From Nemertoderma westbladi (taxonomy: Eukaryota; Xenacoelomorpha; Nemertodermatida; Nemertodermatidae), in assembly GCA_032718475.1 (NCBI GenBank), contig JAUCBJ010006967.1:41570-105569 (forward strand): 64,000 bases of DNA, read 5' to 3'. Positions 41,001 through 51,446 of the stretch are shown piece after piece (the stretch's first letter is position 1; every line of letters begins with the position of its first letter). The position numbers were made by a program, and so were the translations under genes. The notes under the pieces are model-generated. The model saw only the letters and a program-made list of their open reading frames with translations, was not told the DNA's origin and ran no database searches.

Positions 41001-41943
41001 GCACTTCTTGCAACTCTAACCTGCTTTCCCTCACCGTTCCTTTTAAATTTTGGACAGTCCCTTCCAACTCTCGGACCTGTTGGGAGGAGCGTATCCGATT
41101 CTCCTTCATCTCTCCGAGGAGAATATCCATCCCCCGCCGTCTCTCGTCTACCCAATCAACCGCCGAAACGGGATCCGCCAACGTCGTAGCGGGCAGACAA
41201 GGGACAACGGGCGACAAATTCGGAATATTTCGCTCGGGGTCCAGGACCTGAACTTTCTCTCGGGCAGTTCTACGGGGCACAGGTAGCTTAGTGCTATGTA
41301 GAGGGAATTTATAGGTAGCTTCAGGGAGCACAGGTGTATCTATTACCGTAGGGGTGATTTCAAGAACAGGCCTACTTATTTCAGGCTCATCTACTATAGT
41401 AGGGAGTCTTTCTATTTTAATTATTTGGTCTGTGGGCTCTGTACTACCTAAGTTGGTGTTATTTAGCTGCCTTCTAACAGCTGGAGGCAAATCAGGCAAT
41501 TTCTGACGGTGGAATGTTCTTTTACGTCTACTTAGACGAGATCTATTTCCCTTGCCTTCAGTATCGGTGGTATCGCCTTCCTCAGATGATGTATATCCCT
41601 GTCTTTTGGGAGTAGATCGATTCATCATCTGCATATTACTAGCTGCTAACTGTTTATTTATGCAGTCTTGATTCTCCTGAATGTTTTCCAATTCTAATTG
41701 GGTGATTTCGTCAGCCGCTTTCCTTTCTGCTTCTGCCACTTTTGTCTCTGCCGCTGCCTCTGCCGCTGCCTCTGCCGCTGCCTCTGCCGCTTTTGCCTTG
41801 GCCGCTGCCGCCTTTCTTTCTGCTTCTGCAACTACTACTGCTGCTTTCTTTCTGTCTTCTATACGTTTTTTCTTTACTTGTTCTTCTTGGTCTCTAGCGA
41901 TGCGGAGTTGTTCATCGAATTTAGCTTGGTTCGCCGCTAACAT
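38080..41943 (-). CDS. BEL gag-protease polyprotein with internal pol deletion
   Basis: A 1,287-aa frame. Residues ~1-100 are charged and Ala/Glu/Lys-rich coiled coil. A DUF1759-type Gag region begins near residue 425 (FNGDEMKWLPFNEYY). Zinc-knuckle region ~705-770 includes CYNCLRRGHQRRTC (C-x2-C-x4-H-x4-C). An aspartic protease has LLDSGSTGTFI near 884, followed by TRVGWYLTGP (~1,020). Within about 60 residues the frame jumps to WRYCPKKFNPTDIASRG (~1,085), which in full BEL polyproteins lies after RT and RNase H, then YSSWNRLC (~1,207) and a frame-shifted tail. RT and RNase H are thus removed in frame and integrase is lost. Proteolysis and particle formation could persist; replication would need enzymes in trans. 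Confidence 0.9.
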   Translation of the reverse strand: MLAANQAKFDEQLRIARDQEEQVKKKRIEDRKKAAVVVAEAERKAAAAKAKAAEAAAEAAAEAAAETKVAEAERKAADEITQLELENIQENQDCINKQLAASNMQMMNRSTPKRQGYTSSEEGDTTDTEGKGNRSRLSRRKRTFHRQKLPDLPPAVRRQLNNTNLGSTEPTDQIIKIERLPTIVDEPEISRPVLEITPTVIDTPVLPEATYKFPLHSTKLPVPRRTAREKVQVLDPERNIPNLSPVVPCLPATTLADPVSAVDWVDERRRGMDILLGEMKENRIRSSQQVRELEGTVQNLKGTVRESRLELQEVQQSIALERDKLVNLKKGIPPTSVTMCQPVRSEVSHAEGVEPTRIYTASEVETPIVNPIKGNYRPVDNDIPYRTDHNPRNLYTDNSILNSTMAQESFTRQMARTEARQAVKVGEIVKFNGDEMKWLPFNEYYKDNIQNSVLSNGEKLRYLIECLEGSPKLMALKFIGHPDGLRQVWDTLNIRYGNRNNIAGYLYAKLVAPRKFISSGIIEFSDEIQEICRQLDWLGKSHEYQNTMVIRAVASTLPKGGVGTRWDKKVLYMMEQQRRDPTMTDLMSFLDREVKLQLLRQSREKTLENKVSEKPVSRRRVTPVCYTDDGESQTSQGEDSGKDTDRPYYVNKMPKEQVSKSKSRPNDRREPIQKTPPTSPKGIQVRKPEERTSVHHIAQVKVSNIKPKCVLCDGPHRLNACDKFLRKSLEDRREVMWDKRLCYNCLRRGHQRRTCNSDARCAKCGAKHHILLHTEFERNSPSQVSESELHVQFSDVNDTDQSEMEGFYTDEFSDQNESCYLINTTAVYRALVHEKNTDSDLTLTTSDQQPSWKAPTSNIGIREFPVVQVRVHGPKRSYVVNALLDSGSTGTFIDKELAEDIFAGQPKFQTKLNMSGIMQVWKSTITADYYVGALSTPQDELGEHSIRSVKMVAIKNFATTQADLYNWDEDESIQHLNIPRFQTDYPGVQILIGQNAHEALETLEKRPAQPQPLQTYAVRTRVGWYLTGPSRRTLRERLLQDRVCQVSEWEDDTSEGDDPTEGTPHSSDNDNLSSNVDQWRYCPKKFNPTDIASRGATPQELTDTIDRLGEPDFLSKENEWPPHLTPTEIRPAKGAEKVEPETRTGGSELFEPGIDLSVLHVARDDAVDLNLPTASGSFMKIRESDWSSGTSDVSQGLSPLLQRATDHYSSWNRLCDAVIYFERCFYRHYSRTKRKPGIVFRMQRLNHPVGRLCLSEGNGGLSGNCGRQDSLPTTTSLILQTSRDSIT

Positions 41944-42521
41944 TTCCGCATCGATGCGTCCAGCACAAGCTTGGTTCCTTCACTATTAGGGCTAAGCCCC
42001 TCCAGCCTTCTCCTCAACTCTTCATCTCCTACAAAGCGTTGATAGTCTGACAGATAGATGTCAATAGCATCCCTCTTATGCGGTTTCTCTGCTGTCACTT
42101 CGCTTTCTTCTTGAGAAGAAGTGGCGTCGGTTGATTCTCCATAGGTTGGCCGCTCATCATAAACCTTATCCACCATCTTCGCTCCGCGTTCGGGCGTCCG
42201 ATCATCAGTATCCGAACTACTGGAGCTATCGGGCCGCTGAAAACTAAGTTCTTGGCTCGCGGGTTGTTGCTGTTCCGCTGCTTCTTGGTCCCGCTTGACC
42301 TGAGCTCGAGTGCCTATGATAGACCTACGATGTTGGACCAGTCTAGGGTCTGAGATTACTACAGTAGGGATGGCCTTTCTTACAGCAGGAGGTGACTTAG
42401 ACTTGGATCTAGGATGTTCTATACTTGGATCTGGGTCACTGATCTTTTTAAGACACTTTCTGACAGTCATTCTAACACTATCTAGGAGACTATCCGACAG
42501 TGATTGGGTTGTGTCAGACAT
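41937..42521 (-). CDS. BEL upstream gag-like frame
   Basis: A 194-aa frame starting MSDTTQSLSD, basic then Ser/Asp/Glu-rich and probably disordered. It ends ..MRKC-stop, and its stop overlaps the start of the long gag-protease frame in ATGTTAG (41,937-41,943). Such a start-stop overlap allows termination-reinitiation or a ribosomal frameshift to couple the two products; alternatively a one-base change split a single Gag. No domain is recognised in this part. Confidence 0.65.
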   Translation of the reverse strand: MSDTTQSLSDSLLDSVRMTVRKCLKKISDPDPSIEHPRSKSKSPPAVRKAIPTVVISDPRLVQHRRSIIGTRAQVKRDQEAAEQQQPASQELSFQRPDSSSSSDTDDRTPERGAKMVDKVYDERPTYGESTDATSSQEESEVTAEKPHKRDAIDIYLSDYQRFVGDEELRRRLEGLSPNSEGTKLVLDASMRKC

Positions 42522-42619
42522 GTTTGATTGTACAGTTGGATGCCTACTGCTATATTACAGTCTAAGCAAGTCTAGTAATTCAGTATTAACTGCTAGCCTA
42601 GTAATTAATTACCGATACT

Positions 42620-42900
42620 GCTACTCAGTGTAGCGTGATATATATATAATATATTAAAATACCGGTATGCTTATAGTATATATAAGTATTATTACAGACT
42701 AGGTTTATCTCAGAATACCGGTATAATTTTAACACAAATATATATAAATATATAATAGGCCTATCGGGAATACCGGTATACAGCTTACAGTTTGTAGTAT
42801 ATATAATTCTGGACTAGAATTAATTACAAGTACCGGTATAATTTCAGCCTAGATTTATAGAAATAAGATAATAGGCCTATCGTAAATACCGGTATATCAA
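42620..42900. repeat. ACCGGTA palindrome cluster in BEL leader
   Basis: Six copies of TACCGGTAT or close variants at about 42,659, 42,715, 42,771, 42,830, 42,887, spaced about 56 bp, with ATATATA and AGGCCTATCG segments between. This is a degenerate tandem repeat in the untranslated leader of the element. Confidence 0.7.
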
Positions 42901-43839
42901 TTATTTTAGAATAATTGAATTTCTGAACTTTAGGGTTACTTGGTTACTTTAACTTACTTTATTACCGTTATTTAAGCAGTAATCCAACTGATATTGAGAC
43001 CTAATGGTTTTATGGTATGCCTACTATTTATAAATCGTTGGATTTGATTTATAATATATATACCCGTTTTAATGGGTTTTGTCTATGTTTGAAATAAATG
43101 TTATTATTTCTGGGGAGTAATCACTACACAAAGCGGTGCGCTTTCAGTGAAGTGTTACGTATAGGACACTAAAACAAATAATTCTAATTTACCTAAGTTA
43201 CTTAATACTACAAATTACGTACAATTCGGGTGAGATTACAATCTCTAAATAAACACAAAAATTTACAAAAACACAAATACGAAATTTTTAGGGTAATTTT
43301 ACAAGAAGTCTACAAACCAGCCTAACAAAGGGTTAGAAAACTGGTTATTACAACGGACAGGGTACTACGGTATTTGAAATAATAAGTAGTAGTAAATACA
43401 CTGCGTTGTCCAGATAGGAAAATACCACCACCTGACGACCTATAGCCGTATCGCTATAGGTTCTACGTTATGTATCACGGAGTGTTCCTACCTAGAAGTT
43501 AATAGAGCTAATCGAATGTGCCTATCAACCACTTTACAACACAGATATAATGTCTACAATAATTACTTCGGAAAGTACTGTACACTAAACCCTAAATTAG
43601 GTACGAGTACTTGTATAACAGATAATCAGTAGTTAAATATACTTGAACAGCTAAAAGAACCACGGCATCTGCTGGAGTGACCGATGCACAAAATCACCAG
43701 TCTTGACCTACGCCGAGCAGCCCGTGTAGTACCGGGGTTAATTTAACTATAGCGGTATGTATAACAAACACAATTACTGTAGGAACAAACTTGGGGAATG
43801 AATGTTGCGGATAATCGCATAAACTCTGAATAATAAATA

Positions 43840-44400
43840 TTACGCTACGCGTACAAACTACTCAAACAAAATACAGACCGAACACTGACAGACTACTATC
43901 AAGCCTAAACAAACTACGGTATATGCAGACTCCGAAATGATTAGGGAGTATGCGCTCTAACCCAGTAGTGCGACTTATTCTTTAGTTGGGGGATTACCTT
44001 ACAGCGTTCGCTGCCCCTACTGCCTAATCGTACTTAATCGGACAGATGATCTACACACGCGGCAATCCGTTCAGACCTAATAACAGCCAGACAACTATCC
44101 AGCCTACAAATTATCTAAATAAAATTATACGCTACCCGTACAGACTTACACAAACAAAGTACAGACTAAACGATGGCAGACCACTCTCAAGCCTAAATAA
44201 ACCACAGGACATGCAGACTCCGAAATGATTAGGGAGTATGCGCTCTAACCCAGTAGTGCGACTTATTCTTTAGTTGGGGGATTACCTTACAGCGTTCGCT
44301 GCCCCTACTGCCTAATCGTACTTAATCGGACAGGTGATCTACACACACTGCAATTCGTTCGGACTTAACAGCAATCAGACAACAGCTCAGCCTACAAATC
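43840..44400. repeat. 288-bp tandem duplication in BEL leader
   Basis: CGAAATGATTAGGGAGTATG at 43,933 recurs at 44,221 (offset 288). About 125 bp after it is identical or nearly so and the preceding ~70 bp is diverged but related. It probably arose by template switching during reverse transcription or by unequal exchange. It lies just inside the 5' LTR, where packaging signals usually occur. Confidence 0.85.
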
Positions 44401-44684
44401 GTCTGTACTATCTGATCAGGCTTACACGCCTTCTGTTCAATACTGGCCTACAAACAAATAAAACTTGACAGAAATAAGTAAAATCTCAATAAAAAACCAG
44501 GGCGGGCCCTCACTGATTAATTATTAAGGCCTACCGGTATATAATTATCAAAATCGAATAATACTGCTGTACCTGTACTGCTGTAGGTACCGGTCCGGGT
44601 GGTTAGGTAGTCAGGCCTACTGGGTACCGGTTGCCGGTACTTCAGCTTTATTGCCTACTGCAATACAGAAGCTATATCCTTTAA

Positions 44685-45900
44685 AGTTCGCGCTTTCAGA
44701 CCTTTGGCAGTTTAACCCGCCAAATTAAGATGTCTTCTAGATATTAAATCGCTTTTTAGCCTATGACAAGTATTTGATTCACTACACTAGTCGAAACCAA
44801 TCCGTGCGCGACCATTCACCCGCTGGATATTCCCGGGAGATTGGGTTCGACGGTTTAATTTTGTTGCTATGTAAGCCTAATGTATTATTCGACTGACAGT
44901 ATTATATAATCTCTGACAATATTATTTACCTTCGGGAATATTAACAGTTCCTTTAGGACGTGGCGTTTTATCTACATAAACAGAGTTATGACTTAAACTA
45001 CTCACAACGATATGGCTTAATTATAATTCACATATATGGCGCATTCTTTAGGAATGCTTCTTTAACAGACTCACTCATACACAATGCTGCACAATACAGC
45101 ACACTAATCTGCCGATCTTCACTGATTTTAGTCACATATAAAAGGAACACAGACTGACTCATGTAGGGTCTATCAAATAACATTAGATTCACTTCAAACC
45201 ACTTTAACATAAGTCACAATCGTTTATCTGTAACCTTTCTCTCTTACCTTCGGTATATCAAGAATATTGGGTTTCGGGGTTATTTCTCGTTATTCCAAAT
45301 ATAATAATTCATCAACCATATTATGAAGAACTGACAGTAAATAGCAGTATAACAATATAAAAGTATGCACAGTATTACACAGTATGCAGTGTATGCAGTA
45401 CTGCAGTATGCAGTGATTACGAAATTGCAGAGTGTTTGTTTCGTCAGTTAAAGGATATATGTCCTTGTAATTAAACCTACTAGTGTTGAGCTAAAAAGCA
45501 TAAAACATAAAACACTAAAAGCCGTTCTTTCGTGGCTTTGAAAAACTCGTGACTACTGCTCTATACGAGTATACCAACCACTCTTATTCCACGAAGCTCC
45601 CGTTCAACACAGAGAAAGAGCAGTGAGATAGGAAATTTTCAGTTCAGTACTCTGTGATTGGTCAAAATCAAGGCTAACTCAAAATTCTATTGGGAGATAC
45701 AAAAACAAGGCTATGACGCAACCTCCCTAGGCTTGTTGGCCGATTAAACAGAGCCCAGATGCCTGCGTACAGCAAATCAGCCAATAAGCTGGTAACTTGC
45801 ACTATTTTTAGCTGTAGATCACTTTGAGAGTATTCTTAGCGACTGGGGGGGAACTGGCCAACAAGGCAAACGAATCAGTTATCCCACAAAAGCTTTTACA
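44685..45900 (-). repeat. BEL LTR, right copy (5' LTR)
   Basis: 1,216 bp, matching the left LTR except the first base (A instead of T, so TG is AG at the inner edge) and two substitutions. On the minus strand this LTR drives the element. The adjoining leader (minus strand from 44,684: TTAAAGGATATAGC..) shows no primer-binding site I can match to a tRNA. Confidence 0.93.
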
Positions 45901-45905
45901 GGCAT
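45901..45905. repeat. Target-site duplication GGCAT (right)
   Basis: Matches 33,843-33,847. Removing the BEL element joins ..CATCAGAGGCAT directly to TATTTGATCC.., the left flank of the Helitron gene. Confidence 0.9.
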
Positions 45906-45985
45906 TATTTGATCCATTAAAATAGTTTACGAAATTAAACAATTAATTCTAGATACAACCCTAATAATATTTTGATGCAGATAGA

Positions 45986-48405
45986 GTGAGAAGGTGCAGT
46001 AGGTGCGGCTGTCACACTAAAGGACACCCATTGCCGCTTGGAGAAAAGTGTGTTCAGGTGGTAAACAAATCGGAATTGGATAAGCGGCGGGTAAATAATG
46101 GTGATGCAAAGAAACGGTATCAAACTGCTGACAGACAAAGAAAAAAACAGAGTGATGCAGTTACTGCTAGAAACAGAAGCGCGAAACCTTCTGCAATGGC
46201 TGCTGTCAGAGTGAGAAATGCAAAACCTTCAGCAAAGGCTGCTGCTAGAGAGAGGAATGCAGAACCTTCAGCAAAGGCTGCTGTTAGAGAGAGGAATGCA
46301 GAACCTTCAGCAAAGGCTGCTGTTAGAGAGAGGAATGCAGAACCTTCTGCAATGGCTGCTGCCAGAGTGAGAAATGCAAAACCTTCAGCAAAGGCTGCTG
46401 CTAGAGAGAGGAATGCAGAACCTTCAGCAAAGGCTGCTGCTAGAGAGAGGAATGCAGAACCTTCTGCAATGGCTGCTTCTAGAGCGAGGAATCAGCAACC
46501 AGCTGCATTGGCTGCTGCTAAGAAGAGGAAAGCGGATCCTGTTGTTCAATCTGAAGCAAGGAAACGAGCGAAAAATGCCCCATCACTCACAAAGGCAAGC
46601 AAGCGGGCATATGATGCTAGAGAAAATAGTAAAAAATCAAAATATAAGTTAGCATGGTATCATCGTGACCAGGGGGAAGTTAACTCCCTTATAAAATCCC
46701 TTCCAAAGATTAATGAAACGTGCAACTCCTGTGGGGCGATAATGTTCCCTTGGGAACTTTCAAAGACACCTTCAGGTGGTTCAAAGGTATTCAGTGCATG
46801 CTGTAACTATGGTACAATCCAGTTAGTACCCTTCAAGGATCCATCGCATAACCTCCAAAAACTCTATTCCAGGGACAATACCAAATCGCGGAATTACCTT
46901 GATAATATTAGGGCTTATAATGGATTAGTGGCAATGGCATCCAAGTGTATTACTGGAAAGGAAATTCAGTTCAATAAGGGTAGAGGTCCCAAACCCTACA
47001 AGATGAGTGGGCAGATGTATCATCTAACCCCATCACTTTTACTTCCTAACAGAGACACGGCTCCAAAGTTTTCGCAGATCTTTGTATTCGGCAAGCAATA
47101 TGAAACAGATAATAGGTTAAAGCACAGCCATAATGCGAACAACAACATCGACAGAGATACTCTCGAAATCCTTCAATATGAACTGGATAACATCAATCCA
47201 TATGTTAAAGAGTTTAAAAATGGTTCCAAGGTATTTGAAGAAAACCCAGGCAAACTATTAAAGATGGTGTTCAAAGCCAAGGGATCCTGGGCAGCCAAGA
47301 AGATGACTAAGAATCCGGATGTTCCTGAAGTTGTGGTAGTTGCCCCAGGAGATCAGACAGAGCCTAGGGATGTAATACTTTACAGAACTCAGTCCGATCA
47401 TCCAAATAACCACAGTACAGTCAGAATTGACGAGAACCACCTGATGTATGACCCCGTAGCTTATCCTTTGATTACACCTCATGGTGATTGCGGTTACAGC
47501 ATTGACTGTGACATCCGGAAGTCCAACGGAAGGAAGGTAAGTGCCATGGAGTTTTTTCGATTCCACTTGCAAGTGCGAGACAATTTCAACACGCTCCACA
47601 AGTCTTGCAGGCTAGCTCAAGAGTACATGTGCGATCAATGGAGCAAAATAGAGGGGAGTCGACTTAAGTTTCTTCGATACAATCAAGATAAGCTTAGGGT
47701 GGAACAGTACAGCGGTTTACAGGATGCTCTAACTCAAACGACAACAGACAATGTGAATCAGAGTGAGGTTGATAAAATTGGGCAACAGATCATTCTCCCT
47801 GCCAGCTTTACTGGGTCTCCTAGATACATGTACAAGCACTATCTAGACGCCCTGGCCATTGCGACAAAGTACAGAAAGTTCGATCTATTCATCACGATTA
47901 CTGGAAACCCCAGGTGGGATGCGGTTAGAGACAACCTGTTTAGCAGTCAGCAGCCCTCAGATAGACCTGACATAATGAACAGGATATTCAAAAAGGTATT
48001 GGACGAACTGCTTGACGATATTAGCTCTGGAGTATTTGGTGCCATGAAAGCGAAGCTGTACACTATTGAAGGGCAGATGCGAGGTCTGAAGCGCGCTCAC
48101 ATCCTTCTGCTGCTACATGAGATCTTGACAGTAGAAGATATAGACGAGATCATTAGTGCAGAAATTCCGAACCCAGAAGATAATGCTGAGCTGTATCAGA
48201 TTGTCTCTAAATGCATGCTCCATGGTCCATGTGGTTCAGTTTTTCCTACTTCCCCTTGCATGGTTGATGGAGTTTGCAGTAAAGGATTTCCCAAGGACTA
48301 CCACGAGGAGACTGTGCTGCCTAATGATGGTCATGGTTATCCACTCTATCGCCGGAGAAAAGAGGGCCATACAGTAGAGAAAAATGGATTCAAGTATGAC
48401 AACAG
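45986..48405 (+). pseudogene. Helitron Rep N-terminal region (exon 1)
   Basis: The frame opens with a zinc-knuckle-like CSRCGCHTKGHPLPLGEKC. No ATG is in frame at its start, so translation may begin elsewhere. About eight 13-residue repeats of the type RNAEPSAKAAARE follow (about residues 68-175). The Helitron-like N domain includes YKHYLDALAIATKYRKFDLF and ITITGNPRW. The HUH nickase motif, normally xHAH, reads GLKRAHILLLL: the first His is Arg (a CAC to CGC-type change), predicting loss of metal binding. HGPCG, SPCM and CSKGFPK follow as in the family. The exon ends at CAG before GTGAAC (48,406). Confidence 0.85.
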
Positions 48406-48724
48406 GTGAACAACTTTATTAAATTCATCCCACTTAAGTTTGATATATTTTTGCTTGAATTTATATATCCGTAAGAAAATCCATTTGTAAATTTAACATG
48501 AATCCTATTAGCATTGATTTTAATTAATTAATTAAATAACCACCAATAGTGGCATCGTTAATACAACGGCAAAGTTGCTATCGCTGTTAAATTTGTACCG
48601 GTATATTAAATGAAATAGAACACATAATACACATTTTTACACATTAATAACACAATCGTTGTGTACATATTAATTACACAATATTGCAATATTACAATGT
48701 AAATATCTGTTTTCAATATTTCAG

Positions 48725-48966
48725 GTGGGTTGTTCCTTACAACCGTTATCGTTCAGCTGTCACATTAATGTTGAGTATGTTGGGTCCTTCCATACTATTA
48801 AGTACATTTATAAGTACGTTCATAAAGGAGTCGATGTCTCTACCATAGGGATTGATTCAAAAGAGCAGAAACAAAATAAGGATGAAATATCTCTCTTCGT
48901 CAATGCCAGGACCATTGATGCCCACGATGCTCACTGGCGAGTAATGGAATATGGAGTTCAGGGAAG
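48725..48966 (+). pseudogene. Helitron Rep exon 2 with Y2 motif
   Basis: It starts after TTTCAG with codons for WVVPYNRY, then a 1-base frameshift near 48,755 leads into CHINVEYV and IKYIYKYVHKG, the two-tyrosine region of the Rep nickase. It ends in VQG before GTTAGT (48,967). In intact Helitrons WVVPYN and CHINVE are in one frame. Confidence 0.8.
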
Positions 48967-49148
48967 GTTAGTTGAAAATTAATGATTCCCTCTCAATGGT
49001 TCTTTTAAAATAAATTCAAATTATTTTGATCAAGGAACTTTCGACCAAATATATATGTGCATTTAATTGTAACATTAAGCAACTACTGCAATATCAAACC
49101 ATACTAACCAGGACGTTACAGTACAATATAATTAATTTACTTTTTAAG

Positions 49149-51090
49149 ATTTCCCGCTGTTATTTCCTTGGCGATCCATACAGACGGGCAGCAGAATATT
49201 GTGTTTCACGATGGTCAGGCAGAAAAGGCATTGAATGATGCTAGGGATACTACCCTCTTAGCATTTTTCAAGCTAAACCAGATAGATCCTTCCGCTAGAC
49301 TGTATCTATACCAGGAAATTCCAGAGCACTATGTATGGTCTAATAACTCATGGATGTTGCGCAAGAAGCAACCAGATGAGAATGCTGTACCAAGGATGAT
49401 TGGTCGAATCAACAATGTCAGCCCCACACAGGGTGAACGATTTTACCTGAAGATGGTACTCAGTCACATTCGGGGTCCTCAATCATACAAGGACTTGATG
49501 TTCTATGAACATAAACAGTATATTACATTCAAGGCGACGGCAATGGCAATGGGGTTGCTAGAGGATGACTTTGAATGGAAGCAGGCTCTCACTGATATAA
49601 CTGAATATGGGTCCAGCAGGCAGATTAGGGCCTGCTTCGCTGTCATACTACAGTATTGTCTCCCAACTGAGCCAAATAAATTGTTTCAGCAATTTCTCCA
49701 CTCCATGAGCGATGACATCATATATGATGAGATGAAGAAAGCTCACTGTTCTAGGGAGACTGTGGACATGAGGACAGTTGAAGACAAAGTTCTGTCTTTG
49801 ATTAATGATGAACTGAGTCAGATGGGATCAAGCCTAGATAGTTTCCCTGACATGCCACAGCCGAGGGCCATCACTGACGAGGAGAGGTTGACAAGAGTAT
49901 TTAGTGAGGAGCGGTACGATGCAGTTAAACAGGCAAAAATCGTCAGCATGTTGGAGCCTAAGTTGAACGAGGCACAGTCAGCACTATGTGGGGAGATTTT
50001 CCAAGCAGTAAATGCAGAGACTTCAAGTCATGGATGCACAAAACAATTCATTCTCAATTCTCCTGGTGGATATGGAAAAAAGTTCACATTCACCGTTATT
50101 GGTGCTAAGATCAGGGCTGAGGGAGGAATTGTACTCATGGTGGCCAGCACAGGTTTGGCTGCTCAAAATCTGGAAGGGGGAAGGACGGCACATAGCCGTT
50201 TCAAAATTCCAATTAACATAATGGAAGACTCCACATGCAACATCAAGGCCCAGAGCGATCTAGCAAAGCTGATCAGGGCATGTTCACTCATCATCTGGGA
50301 CGAGATTTTCAGCGTGCATCGGTTTATTATTGAGTGTGTGGAAAGGAGTCTGCGGGACATTATGGATTGTGATGAACCGTGGGGTGGAAAGGTGGTTTGT
50401 CTTGGCGGCGACCCCAGGCAGACTCCGCCGGTGGTTAAGAGGGGTGGTCGACCACAGATAGTTCGAGCATGTGTACAAATGTCTCATCTCTACCCTTGCA
50501 TGAAGGAGCACAGGCTAACACAAAATATGCGAACTGATCCTGGTGAGTTGGAATTCTCCAGTTACCTTCTCAAGTTGGGGGAAGGGCGTGAAAAGACATA
50601 TGAAGAGGAGGGCGAAAACAAGATCAAAATACCATTAAATCACCTTACTACATCAGTGAAGGATTTGATCAACCTTACATTCCCAGACTTGGAGTATGGC
50701 TGTCACGGATCAGACAATATAATCAATGGCGCTATATACTGGTGAATCAAAGCAATATCTGTCTGCCGATTCTATTCTTGAAGACAACCATAAAGATACT
50801 CTTCCTTCAGAATTCATCAATTCGCTCACTCCCTCTGGCCTTCCTGATCATCGTTTAATCCTGAAGACTGACTGTCCAGTGACGTTGCTACGAAACCTTC
50901 AGGCTGGACCCAACAGTTGCTTGAGGAATGGGACAAGGATGATAGTGATTCAGATGATGGGTAGAGCTATCGAGTGTGAGGTTGCCGTTGGGACGAACAA
51001 TGGTCTACGAGTATTCCTGCCCAGGATTCCGCACCATGATAGAAGCGATGAGCTTCCCTTCACTATTGTCAGGAGGCAATTTCCTATCAG
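49149..51090 (+). pseudogene. Helitron Rep C-terminus and Pif1-type helicase (exon 3)
   Basis: It begins RFPAVISLAIHTDGQQNIVF across the splice junction. The helicase part has Walker A-like NSPGGYGKKFTF, where the usual Thr/Ser after Lys is Lys (predicted loss of ATP binding), then CSLIIWDEI (Walker B) and LGGDPRQTPPVV (motif III). Near 50,735 the frame changes from NIINGAIYW to ALYTGESKQYLSADS, with several expected residues missing, so a small deletion plus shift is likely. It ends RRQFPIR before GTAAAT (51,091). Confidence 0.85.
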
Positions 51091-51446
51091 GTAAATATTA
51101 AAATCACACGAAGATTGACATGCAGCTTTAAAACGTTTTTATCGTATTATTGTTGTGAGTTCTGAAATTTTCGATGTGAGTTCAGTTCAGTTGTGAATTC
51201 AGCCGGGAATTTAAAATTTTGGACATTACGTCGAAGCATGTTATGGTTCCAAAATAATACTTTTTGCTAAAAATGCGCCATTATTCCTTTTGACAAACCT
51301 TTCAAAATTTACATTGCGGCAAGAGATGGTTATAATATATTTCGCTTATAGTCTCCAAAACATTGCAATATTCTAATTTAGATTTAATTATTTAGTTAAT
51401 TAATTCCATTTAATTATTCTAAATTAAATTTAATTAAATACTACAG

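Larger units (their letters stand above)
33848..45900 (-). mobile_element. BEL/Pao LTR retrotransposon, complete but RT-less
   Basis: 12,053 bp bounded by two 1,216-bp LTRs (33,848-35,063; 44,685-45,900) and a GGCAT target duplication. Genes run on the minus strand from a ~2.2-kb leader: a short gag-like frame, then a long gag-protease frame. RT, RNase H and integrase are absent. The LTRs differ at about three positions by eye (first base; 34,261/45,098; 34,931/45,768), so insertion is recent. The element separates the Helitron at 45.9 kb from its former left flank. Confidence 0.93.
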
